NCBI GenBank assembly: GCA_013399115.1 | Contig: VXAA01003374.1 | Location: 337,826-401,825, forward strand | DNA from: Anseranas semipalmata | Taxonomy: Eukaryota; Chordata; Aves; Anseriformes; Anseranatidae | Length of the DNA stretch: 64,000 nt | Direction of reading: 5' to 3' | Shown here: one piece after another, positions 37,801 through 50,000 of the stretch | Position numbering within the stretch: the stretch's first letter is position 1 | Layout of the letters: every line of letters begins with the position of its first letter | Notes under the pieces: generated by a model | The model's input: only the letters and a program-made list of their open reading frames with translations | Told to the model about the DNA's origin: nothing | The model's database searches: none | Made by a program: the position numbers and the translations under genes

Positions 37801-40499
37801 CTTTAAATACACCTTGGACTGCTGCCTAGAAGAAGGGAGGGATTCAGTAGCTGAGGTTTACATTACAAGCTGTGTTGGATGTTTCTACCAATACACAAGA
37901 GCAGACAGACACGTCCGTCTGCAGTGTTTCAGGGCACTGCACTTAAAAGTGACTTTTTCCTTTTGCTAGATGTTGGCTGCTCCTCTTGGCATCAATGGCA
38001 AAAATGCATCTAATTCAGCTGAAGCATGCTGGGGCCCTTGGAGAATCCTTATGGCGATGCATGGATAATTATGGTCTATAATATAGAACCGAAAGGCATA
38101 AAAATCAGTCTTTATTTCCTCCTGTATAAGCTAATGTTTTATGTGGAAGATTAAAATTCACCGACTGGATCTCAGCTGCATTCAGTGGAATCACGAGTTG
38201 CTTAGGAGAAAGGAGGAGCTGCCATACAAAACATGAATATTTAGTGGGAGAAATGGTACAACACTTGGCTATGGAGTGGCAAACATGACCAAGGATTTTT
38301 AAACTCAGATTTTCTTAACAAAAGAAAATTTTCAAACATGTGACTGTAAAGAAGAGAAGTGTAGGGAACCATTCTTCAGCATGCCTAGAAATGATTATGA
38401 AAACCGTAAATCTGAGCGTAAAGCAGGCATTTAAAGAGAAAGCCAGGGATAAACTCTTGTGTCTCTCCAGGGAAGCAGTGCTCTCTTCTCCTACCCACAT
38501 CCCCATGCACTCTGTGCTTTTATCAGCTCTGGAGCTCACCTGACTCAGCTGAGACAATTCAACTCAATCCAACAGAAAACTACTCTTTCTTGCTGGATTA
38601 GCTTTCTGCTGTTCTAATGCGTTGAGCTGGCTCAGCAAAAGGGTTGAACAATAATAGAGGTAGGTTCTTGGACAAGAGAGAATTCATGCCAGCTATGGGG
38701 CCAGGTCCTTGTATTTCAGGGCTGTGAGTTCTACCTAGTCACATAGCCAACAGTTCTCCTTTCTCCCTTGTGCCTATTGTCTTTCATCCTTCTCGTGCTC
38801 TTGACGTCACGCCCTTATATCTTCTTGTTCTCTACTTTTTAACCTCGCTTTCCATCTATGTCACTATCGTATTCAAAAAGGATTGTTTGTAACCACTTTT
38901 ATTAGCAGAAAGAAAAACAGAGGAAGACCACAAGAAAGGAGGAAACCACAGAATAAATATCAATTGAACTTCACCATGAGAATTTCTTTTGATCCACAGC
39001 AAAAATAAATAAATGCTTCCATATCAGCTGGTAAGGAGAGGTGAACAATTCTCCTAAATACAGATGATTTATTGTCTAGAATATTCTTTTTTTTCATTTT
39101 ATGTCTTACAGAAGCAATGACAACGTCTGAAAATGTCGTTACTGCTCAACATTCAAGAAGATTCAGAGAGAATTTTTCTTCCCTCTCCCTGTCCTCAACT
39201 CTTCTATTTTAATTCTAGATATTCTCATCAACACGCAAATATAATCATAGCTCCTGACACATATGCACAGAATAGCACCTGATGTCTGTTTTCACTATTA
39301 CTGGTTGTAACTAAATGTGACAGAATCTTGCCCAATGGGTATTTTACAGAACTGATATTTTAGCCGCTCAGCCAGCACTATTTAAAACGAGCGAGAGGCA
39401 GTGCAAGATCAATGTTTGGTAGCTATGGCATGTATAAACATCATGTTAACCTGACTTCAGGACAAGTGCTAATATCTTTCTCCTAAGATTAGGGAAACCT
39501 CTCCACTGGAGAACACCCTGGCTGGCGCAGCTCAGGCTGCGGCTCCCCGTGTTTGAGCAGCTCCCTGCATCTCCCCCACCATTGGCTCCTGTCCTCAGAT
39601 CACCCTCTTTGACGTACTGGCCCAGCTGCCCCGTGGCCGTGTTCACAGCTCACTAATTGATCTAGCTGAGAAATAACCATGGGACAGCACAGGCAGATGC
39701 CAGCACAGTGCGGGGCGGTGGGCGGGAAGTGCAGCGATGGGGAACGGGCTCCTGATGGTGGCTGAAGCACTGCTGCTGCCACACGTGAAGCCACGGGCTC
39801 ACGGTGCTCTGCACAGCAAGTGTAAATCAAGCAGCAAAACGCAGGTTGCTGCCTCTTTATCTTGCTTGGCAGGGGACTAGCAGCCACGGGGCCAGGTTGT
39901 TGGCTGGGTGAGGATGATCCAGACTTGTTTTTATTTGTGAGATTCCCTCCTCTCCTTACAGCTGGCTCCGATGCCTGTTGTGTCCTCCATTGGCAGCCCA
40001 GCAGAGAGCCAAGAGCGGACATCTCCCCCTCCTGAATCACAAGCAGTTTGGATTAGCAAACTGAATAGGCCAGGAGAGAAATGCCAGGGCTGATCAAGCT
40101 GTTGGGGGTGGTGATCACAGGAAGAGGGGTGATACTTGCTATTTGTGGGAGCAGTGAACTCAGAGCTGGACTAAAGCTTTCTTGAAACCCCAGACTCAGA
40201 CCAAGCATCCCGGCTAGCTTGCAGGGGAGTGATAAAGCCATTCTTAAATCATGATGTCCATGCTGGACTTGTCCTTGAAGCTCTAGGAATATAAAATATC
40301 TTTAATGCCAAGTGAGTGGGAAGCTCTGTTCTTTCTCAGTGCGTTCTTACAGCATCCTGCTGATCACCTGGTGGGAAATCCACATAAGGCTGGGGTCACA
40401 TACCCCAGAAAAGCCACTGACACCTGCGGGGCAGGCAGCAGCCTGGGGCAGGATGCTTTCTGTGCGAGCAGGAGCTGGGTAGCACCTTCACACCAAGGC
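34834..40499. other. Intergenic region upstream of RGCC
   Basis: No gene is recognised. A 15-base T run lies near 37378-37392. Segments at about 36560-36700 and 37975-38270 show many E-box (CAGCTG) and TAATT-type cores and could be enhancers. From about 39450 the base composition becomes richer in GC, approaching the RGCC CpG island. A 146-codon minus-strand frame at 39600-40040 has no recognised homology. Confidence 0.5.
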
Positions 40500-40600
40500 A
40501 GAGAACCGGCTCCCACAGACGGCTCCCCAGGGCCTCCGGGCCCCCGTTTCCACCGCCACGGTCTCAGGCGCCGCTTCGCCCCCCCCGCGCACCTGCACCG

Positions 40601-40735
40601 NNNNNNNNNNNNNNNNNNNNNNNNNNNNNNNNNNNNNNNNNNNNNNNNNNNNNNNNNNNNNNNNNNNNNNNNNNNNNNNNNNNNNNNNNNNNNNNNNNNN
40701 NNNNNNNNNNNNNNNNNNNNNNNNNNNNNNNNNNN
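40601..40735. other. Assembly gap (135 N)
   Basis: A run of N sits inside the CpG island. High-GC islands are commonly lost in bird assemblies. The RGCC first exon with the start codon most likely lies in or next to it. The stated size may be nominal. Confidence 0.99.
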
Positions 40736-40809
40736 CGGGGGGCGGCGGGGTCGAGCCGCGCTCGGCGGTTCCTTCACCCGCCGCTCGCTTCTCTCTTTCC
40801 GTCCCTCAG

Positions 40810-41007
40810 GCGCCGGTCGTCGCCCCGCAGCGCTGCCGGAGGAGGCGGGCGGCCTGGCGGAGGCGCTGGGCGAGTTCGAGGCGGTGCTGGAGGACTTCGC
40901 CTGCCCCGCCGGCCGGCGCCGCTTCCACTACGGCGAGCACCTGGAGCGCATGAAGCGGCGGAGCAGCGCCAGCGTCAGCGACGGCAGCGGCCTCAGCGAC
41001 TCGGAGA
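40810..41007 (+). CDS. RGCC: RGCC exon 2
   Basis: The exon follows the pyrimidine-rich acceptor ctttccgtccctcag. It encodes [20 protein letters not shown], then EDFACP, then the conserved [20 protein letters not shown] and GLSDSE. It ends one base into a serine codon at the donor gtgagt. An alternative acceptor at 40829-40830 (ccccgcag) would shorten it by 21 bases. Confidence 0.93.
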
Positions 41008-44000
41008 GTGAGTGTGCCCCTCCGTCCTGCCCCGCCTCGGGGGCAGGGGGCGACCTGAGGGTGGGCGACGTGGGTGCGTGCCCCTCGCCGGGGCAGAGGG
41101 GCCCGTGAGCGGGAGCCCGGCTTCTGGAAGCGCTGCCCGCTTCTCGGAGCGGGAGCGCCGAGCGCGGGGCTAAGCCTGGCCCCGCTGGCTTCCGCCCTGT
41201 GTGGTCTCGGGCGTTTATCTTTAGTGTCCTCTCCTCGTAAGAGGCAGGGAAGAAACTCAGGGTTTTTAACTATGGTTTGACTCCCATGATGGTGCAGAGA
41301 ACACGTGGGAGGGAGCGGTTTGTTGCGTGTCAGAGAAGCCAGATAAAGACTGGTTCTAAAGTGGGTAAGGCTGAAAAACTTGGTGCAAAAGGTCTGGCTA
41401 CTAGCTGGTAAAATATCGAGGTATCCTGTAGTCTTAAAAGAAAAAAAGATGTCCCTAAAGAAAACTGGAACCATTAAGGCTGTTTGGTTGCATCTTGGTA
41501 GCCTAAACATCAGTTGGATGAGCATGAACTGAAGTATGCTTTCCAGAAGAGACCGAAACTAATCCAGGCTTCTGGTTTGGTGAGTGGAGCTGTTTTCACT
41601 GTTTTGGAGGTGATAATCTTAAGCTAACCTGCATCTGAGCGTACTAGACATATGCAAACAGTGTGCAGAGAACGTGGAACAGGAAAAGGTAGGAAGAAGA
41701 TGCCAACCGGTATCTTGCTTTGAGCAAGAAAATCTAAAATAGGGGCTAGTAAATATAGAATAGTAAGTGCTGTTACTATTACATACTAAAAATAGAACAG
41801 TAAACTAGAAAAAAAGTCTTAGCTCTCTCAAATTCACTAGTCAGGGGAGCATATCTTTCCTGTTCCTGGAAACTGCTGTTCTCATTGAGTGATAGAATCA
41901 AGCGCCGCTTTGTCAGAGGTAAGCTCTGTTTAAAAACAAGCCATATCCAGTTTTTTAGTTCTTAAATTAAATGCTTTCTCTACAGTTAGCTTCGTGAAAC
42001 TTCCTTTGTTTTTCAGTTACTTGCAATAAAATTGCTCCTTTAGTTTCTGTTGTGCATCTTTTCAGTGATTTACTGTGCAGTTCTGTTGACTTAGTGCTAA
42101 AACATTAATACAATCTTCCTAGTGGTTAAGCTGTGACAGCATGGCTTCTCCATCTTATCAGAGCTGTTTATTTCATCGGGGGTAGGATTAATTTCACTTC
42201 AGTAACAGGTAGCATTTTACCTGCCCCAGACTTGGTTACCTTGCCTAGTGATGCCTTTGGATTTTGGCTGTAGTCAGTGGAGATGCATGGGTCTGAATCC
42301 TAATCCATTGCTGTTTCATAATGGGGTGGGTGAATTGTTCCTTGCAAGTCTCCCTCTCTCCTGACGAGGGAAATGTAGAAATGAATGCCTGATTTAGGTT
42401 GGTCACCAGCCTTTTGGGTGGCTGAGGGTGCATAAGCTAAGGCCTGCCTTTACTGACTCAAACTGATGAAGTACATGAGCAGTACTGTAAATGTAAGTCT
42501 GTTACTAACAGCAGTAATACAGCCCTAATGTTACTACGACTTGTGCATTCTTCAGTGTTGTAATGTATTATCCTCTCACATGCTCTTATGGAAAATAAGA
42601 GGCACTTGAACTGATAGCTTCAAGATTCTCTATCCAGTGAAATACTCTACTGTTGGGAAAGCAAGGAGAGAAAATGAAACGGTATCAAGAACTTAGGCTG
42701 TATCCATGCAAGAAGAGTATCTGTAGTTGCATAGCATATCTGCTGTGGTTCTGAAAACTTGCATCTTGAATAGTACTTAAAATTGCTGTTAGGATTGGAA
42801 GGAAGGGCATTTTAGGGAAAATGAAGGTATTCTTCTGACAGGACAGAAGACAGAGTGGGAGACTGCATACTCATGCAAATTGGCAGACCAGATCTTCAGG
42901 AAGATTGGGGAAAATAAAATTGTGTCACAAAACTTAACTGGTTTAGACCGAATACATTAATGGGGGAGTGTGATGGACAGGGTTTGATGGCTCTGTAGGA
43001 AGTCCTCTAGGATCTTGACTTAGGAATTTGTCAAGCTTCCCAATCCCAACCTGTGTTGGGGTTCCTCCCTTACTGGCACCTAGTGTGGAAGGTGGCTTTG
43101 GAGGAATCGGGAGTTGTTGTCTTCTGGGTGCTGGCATACACTGGGCCAGGAGGTGCACTACGAGACCTGTTGGGGTCCAGCTGCCTCAAGCATATGAGGA
43201 TATGGTTAAGGGAAAACGAAACAGAAGATCTGTCAGCTTTCCTCCTTTCTCAGAAAAGGCCCAGTAAAACACTTCTTCCTAAAGGCATCATTCTGTGCAG
43301 GCAACTTCTTGTTTTGAAGTTATAGTAGGATTGGAGAGGGATTGCAGATTTATGAAGAGCTCCTTTTATAAAACAGGCTCCAGGGTCTGATGTAATCCAG
43401 CTACACTGCCTATGTCTATTTTAAGAATAGGTGTAGGGAGTTTTCTATTTACGCAGACTCTTTCTGTTCACACTGAAGCTTTTTCCCTAGGGTCACCTTT
43501 CCTTTGGTCTCTGTCCTTTGGCGCAAGATGTGCTGAATTCATGACCTCACTATTCCCATGGTAACACTTGGGTTAAACTTCACTACAGGCTCAAGGAGAA
43601 ACTGGGCTGAAAGAGCAAGCTATTGCAACACAAATCTGTAGCAACACAAAAGAAATGCCAACAATATTATCTGCAGATAGCTTGAGTGATCTTGTTCATG
43701 AATACTCTTTCAATCTTTACGAAATCTTGTTATGTGATGCTGCAGACTACTCCAAGTATACTTTGTCATGTATTTACAAAACAGTTCAGACTGTCATATT
43801 TTAGTGCCATACCTTCTTGTTGGTAGAGTAATCTAATCTTCTTAACTGATGTGGAGTGGCTGAATGTTAGGCATATGTACCTTTCTGCCACTCCTGTGGT
43901 GACAGCTTTGATTCTAGGGTGCGACTATAAGGGGAGGTAATGCTTTCAACTGTTGTAACCCTCTATCTCAGGGCACCTGAATTGGTCTTAAATTTTAACT

Positions 44001-47000
44001 TTCCTAGAAGCTAGTAACTGATATCAAATGGTCATAATGCTGTTTTATAGTAGGGTAAGGAAAGCCTTTCCTGGGGCTTATGCTGTGAGGATGATTCTAT
44101 TTAATTTAAATAGGAGTATTTACAAAAGATTTTTATTAATACAGCTAAGCCTGCAAATTTTTTTACCTTAAGCTCCTCTTAAGGGAGCTGGCACCAAAAG
44201 TACTAATTGAAATTCTTACATTACCTATTTCAGTCTCTTAAGGAGAGAAAAAATTGAAGACTATTTTGGAAAATGGACATGATAGGACAAAGTGTGGGAG
44301 AGCCAAGTGCTGTTATTTGACTAAATGGTCTTTGGATGAGGTCTGTCTTGGCTGTGGTTAAGTATTGTACATAACACAATGGCCTCTAGATCTTACAGTA
44401 ATAAAAGTGTTAGCATGTGCAGATGTTCATGATGATCTTAGTGCTTGGCCCACAAGTGTTATGTTAACCACAACAGCTGATTGGGTCAGTGCTGGAAATC
44501 ATGATGCAATTAGGGATTTAATCCAGTGGACATTCTTGAGCGAATACCAAGCCTGAATACCAATTCTGTTTCCACTTGATGTATTCAACTGAATCAAGGT
44601 GTAACGCTTCATGCTTTAGGTTATTGATTATGCTGAAACTTCTAAGTTAAGGGATACCTTAACTTTTTATTTACTGCCTACGTTGGTTGTGATGAAATTG
44701 GATTTGTATTAGAGTGCTGTCTTGTCAAAATCCACTAGTGTAAATGTAGCAATATTGTCAAACTCTCCAACACGCAAGTAGCAAATGGTATCTGTAATAA
44801 GCTTGGGACTCACAGGAGTGGCATGAAGCTGCTTCAGGGGAGGTTCTGGTTGGATGTTAGGAGAAAGCTCTTCACTGAGAGGGTGGTCGGGCGCTGGAAT
44901 GGGTTCCCCAGGGCTGTGGTCATGGCACTGAGCCTGGTGGAGTTCCAGAAGCGTTTGGACAGTGGTATCAGACATGGTCTGATTTTTGGAGTCCTATGTG
45001 GAGCCAGGAGTTGGACTCAATGATCCTTGTGGGGCCCTTCGTGATTCTGTGATTCTGTGATTCTGTGATTCTGTGATTCTGTGATTCTGTGATTCTGTGA
45101 GTAGAGAACAGTGGGGGCTTGCCTGGGTAAATTGCATGTCCACTCAATGCATTTTTTTCTTTACAGTATATGGCAATGTCAGGACACTCTTCAAGTTTAG
45201 GCTTAGGATAACGAACAGAAAGTGAGACTTGATGAGAGGTTGAGAAGGGAAGCACTTTAACATTTCTTGTGCCAAAGCTATAATAACACCTAGAAGCCAA
45301 ACCATAATTTGGCGTTGTACTCTGTGAAATGTTTTGATTTTTAGCTATGGATGCATTCTCTTCCTGAAACAGGTTCAGTTTCCAGTCTGCCTATTAAAAA
45401 GCATTGCAAAATAAAATGCATCAATTCAGTTCTTGCACTGATAGAGCCTGCAGTGCATCTTCACAGTCATTTTTAGGAGCATGTAAATGTTTTCTGACAA
45501 ATACCTCCTGGCTTTTAAACACAACAAGAGACTGCGAATGCATCTGCAACTCTTAATTGTATAATTCAAGGCCAAGCAGGTGCAGGCTTACTAAGGGGTT
45601 GAATCCTAACCATTAGCACCCAATGTCTGGCATAGCGCAAGCAGTCACGGTTACGTACATGGTGGAGCAATGCCACTGCCTTCTAGAGATGAAGCATCAG
45701 CCACTGTTAATACTGCAGCACTTATCCTCTAGAGCCAGTTTACATCTGTGATACATTACAATATGCAGAGAAGGTACAGATAAAGACAGCAGAAATGACT
45801 AAAGAAATGAAATAGTTTCCGAATGACTAACTACACTGAACTGTCAGCCTAGAGATGACTTGACTTGGGTGGGGACAAACTTGTCTTCCAGAACATGATG
45901 AGTGACATTAGGAAAGTGGCTGCTACCTCACCCTGTCTGAGAAAATCAAATTAAACCAGCAAGTTTCAAATAAATAAGCTATTTCTTTGAATGATGCATA
46001 ATTAAACTGTAAACTATACTCCCTTAAGGTATCATGGAGGTTAAAAGCTTACATATTCAAAAAGTAACTAGATAAATACATGGGTCTGGAGGAGTACATC
46101 CTCAAGGGACTACTATATGCTAAGAAGCTACTGCTCTCTTAGAAAATATGTTGATCTGTTCACTGCTGGAACCTGGTAGTTTATCTGTATGCACCTGTAC
46201 CACTCTTAAACTCTTGTAGGCATCTGCTGTGAGTTGCTGTGAGAGGCAGGATGCTGACTAGGTGAGCCTTTGATCTTGGTGACAAGTCCCAATCTTGTGT
46301 GATCAAGAGGAGAACACTAAGGAGGTAGGTTGCTTGTGCAAATTTCTAATGGCCTGTCTCTAAGAAGAACATGGAGTATTTATAATGAAAAAAGTGAAGG
46401 AAGACTTTTGTGAGAAATTTTTATTAAATCATCTGGAAACTAATGTTTTATTAAATTACTGAGACATTTAAGGGGAAGAGAATCCAAGGCTTCCAGGTAC
46501 ATAGGCTTCTTCCCAGGTATTTCAGTTTAGTGAGAAGTGTGCTTTTTGGTAAGACTTTCATTCTTGCCTCTCCAGCATACCTGTTGCTCTACTGCCTCAC
46601 AAGTAGTAAGCATGATGGGGGCGTGGGACGGTAAGCTTTATGTATTATGAAGTTGTACGTGCACGTCTGAATTTCAGTCTTCCTAGATCACTTCCTTGTA
46701 ACTTGTAAATATGTGGTTTGAAATCTTTTAAATCATTAAGCCTAGACATGTAGGTAGTGAAAGTGTGAGATTTTTGGGTCACTATTGGAACAGATGGTTG
46801 ATGGCCAGACAAAAGACAATTAACAATGCAGTGAAATGCAAGCATGATTATGATCAAAATAAACTCTATCCTTGAGGGCTGCAACATATTCACCACAGAG
46901 TTCATCTTGCAATGCATATTTCCCACTTCTACTAGTGGCACTGGAAATTCCAGATTTTATTTTTTTAGCAAGTAGGCTGTGTTCTGACTGGCAGTGAGTT

Positions 47001-50000
47001 GTGCGGTCTGTTCATTAAATGCTGAATATCACCACATATTGAATTCATGATTTATAGAGACTTAAATGAAATACATAGTCTTCCTCTGAACACTTCAGGA
47101 GTGAGGTTTTTTCTTAAACTTTCCTCAGTGAAAATTGCAGTAAAAGTCTTCCTGACTCAGTGCTTCTTGAAACTGTGTCCTGAACTATGGTACTCGAAAG
47201 AACATCATATTAAAGTCAGACAGCTGAACTTTTCCGTTGTCTGTTTTAAAATGAAAAGTTTGAGGTTTTCCTCCTTTAGTTAATTACTGTCCAGAACCTT
47301 TCAATTGTTCACTTCATGGGAACATGCTATATTTACATGGTATTGCAGTGTTTTTTTTGTGGTTTATCTATATACTGGAACAGCAAAGGTCAATACTAAC
47401 TACAGATTACATTGCCAAAGTAAAATACACACATGTATTCCAAACCCATAATTTTGCAGCTATTGGCTTAGTTTAACTCATATAAATCAACTCAGTAGCT
47501 TAACTATCAGAATTTAAGGTCTCTTAAAGCAACACAATATTATAGTGCTGGTTGTGTGCACAGGCAGTAGAATCAAAATACAAAGCCAAGGAAGAAGTAA
47601 TGAGTGCAAGAAACTCGCATCGCAGTGGGAGAGGACGGGCAGGATGAGGAAGGACAGCAGTAATGAGAGGTCCTTGGCATCAGCCTCCAGTTATTAGGTT
47701 GCAGGGGATGTTGTATTTGCGTGGCAGTGGAAATCTTCCAAGGCCCCTTATTGAAGGCGAATGATCAAGTCTTGGCTGTGGCAGCTGGTAGAGAGCGAGG
47801 ACTGAAATGTCCTTTTCCCAGAGCTTTCTTCCCTGGAGCCACGCTTGGCAAAGCTGATATTTTTGTACAGTGGATATCGCAAGAATTTTTTAACAGTGCA
47901 TTGTTTTCAGTTTTTATAACAAACTTGATAGCTGAGAAAATGTATTCCTCCCATCACCGAAACTTCTGCTGCTGCTTGGCAAGTGTAAACGAAACCTACA
48001 ATATGCTTCTGCTTTTTGAGAAAGATAAATAGTGATATTTTTTGAAACAACAATTAATTTTACAACCCATCAAACGGTAGCTCTGTTTTGTGAAAACTTT
48101 TCACCTCTTGTGATTCTTCCAGCACCAGAAGAAAAACATTTAGGTATTTAAAGCAACAGTTTTGTCATATTTACAATAGGGCAAAGAGAAAATATTTCCC
48201 AGCACAAGGTTTGTGGAAACAAGTATGAAGTATTTCCTGGTTCAATCCGTGGTGAGGTGGGTGGTCAGTACTTCCAAGTGCTTGTAGAAGGACTGTGGAG
48301 AAAACTACAAAAAGAATCAAGGGTGACTGCTAACTCAGACATGTGCATGGGTGTAAATAAGATTTGTGTGAATGGTTTGAGGTCAATTTAAATGGTTGAT
48401 TAAGCTTCTCTAAACTGAGTTGCTTTCACAAGTAGTCACAAAAAACACGTTATTTTTGGTATATGTAAGAGCAACTGGGGCTGTGGATGCAGTGCATGAG
48501 GAGTATCTGTTTGTAACACAGATTCCCAGCATCACTACTACTAGCATAGACTGCACATTAAAAGTATACTCTGCTTTATAGCCACTGCTCTCTGGATTAT
48601 TTCTTATTCATGTAACTCTAAAACCTTTAAAATACTAAATTATTTGAAAGTTCATGTTCTGCTTTTCTCAACTGTGTTACCTTAGACATATGTTTCAACT
48701 TCTGTTCTGTCAGTGTTTCAGTGGGTTGTACTCTTGGCTGCTGCCCTGTTTATGTGAGGTGTTGAGTTATTTGGCTTTTTCATAATGGTAGGGGTTTTAT
48801 CCTGAACAGTTAAAACTTTCCATTCTAAGTTCCTTGTTCACTAGGGTTTGCATCTTGGCTAAAAAGAAATGTGGTTTTAGTTTAAAGTTGCTCCATGAGC
48901 TGAGTTCAGGAAGAAATTTGTCATACCTTTAACTATTACTTTAAGCCCACTAATATGCTAGGATTCATATTCATTGTACAGTGTTGGTGAGAAAATGCTG
49001 CAGAGCAGTGTCAGATTCCCTCTCCCCCCTCTTAGGTTGGTTAGTTTTTCATCTTTTTTAGGAACTACTTCTAAAAAAAAAAAGTTCTTGTTTGCAAAAC
49101 TCTCATAATTCTGCTTTGTGTTCCTCAAATCTGTCAGAAGTTTCTGGTAGGTTGGTTTTGATCTGTTCAGGTTTAGAGAGGCCAACAGACAAGAGTGAAG
49201 ATAAATCGCAATGAAAACCTAGAATGAAGAAGCATGCCACTCATTCTGAACAAGAAATACCAACCGATAGCTGATCTGGCCAAGCAGCGTTCCCAGGTGT
49301 CAGATGTCACTTCCTTGCTCCCGTTTGCACAGTGCCCATTGCGTGTGGGTAGCATGTGCATTGGCTGGAGCAGGAGCTGAGCTGATTGCAGAGGGAACTG
49401 CACAAGATGTGGTACTGTGGTGGGTCGGCATACACATGAAAGAGGAAAATTGTCTCGGGTGAAGCTTCCAGGGACATGGTTTAGTGGAGATTTGGCAGTG
49501 GTAGGTTAACAGTTGGACTTGATGATCTTAGCGGTCTCTTACAACATACATGACTCTGTGATTCTCATGTAACCCTATTCAATGTCTGTTGCAACAAAGG
49601 TAGGGTTGGAAGCTAGTGTAGAAGGAACAAATAGACTATCTGAGGACAAATACGACTGATAATTCAGCTCACAAGCTTAGTAGTTCAGACCAGACAGGGT
49701 GACTGCATCTTGATTTGTCACTGTACCTATGAATTCCTGGGGAAGGTAGGTTTATGCTGGTGTGGACTAGATGAGCTGGGGTATGGACACCCTCTTCTTC
49801 CCAAAGGTGAGGGGAACTTATGGTAGAGGAGTAGTCAGCTGGAGGATGGTCTCATACTTGATGTCTGCGAGCACCATGGCAGTGCTCAGTGGAAGTGTAG
49901 AAGTGCAGACCTTGGCAAGGAGAGCCGTGGTCCTGCTGCATCTTGCTAATTCAGCATGACAGCCTTTGTTTAACCAGGGCAGTCATCTCCTGGCATAGCA

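Larger units (their letters stand above)
40500..41240. promoter_or_regulatory. CpG island at the RGCC promoter, interrupted by a gap
   Basis: Sequence on both sides of the N run is very rich in CpG, for example cgccgcttcgcccccccc before it and cggcggggtcgagccgcg after it, in contrast with the AT-rich surroundings. This is the usual promoter type for RGCC-like genes. The transcription start cannot be placed because of the gap. Confidence 0.75.

Noticed and set aside
40305..41108. A 267-codon open frame crossing the N gap
   Set aside because: It is open only because N codons are not stops. The part after 40810 is RGCC exon 2; the rest is upstream DNA and intron.
44709..45300. Open frames on both strands over the CR1 in RGCC intron 2, including a repeated ITESQNHR peptide
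   Set aside because: These are translations of the CR1 tail and its 8-base repeat, not genes.
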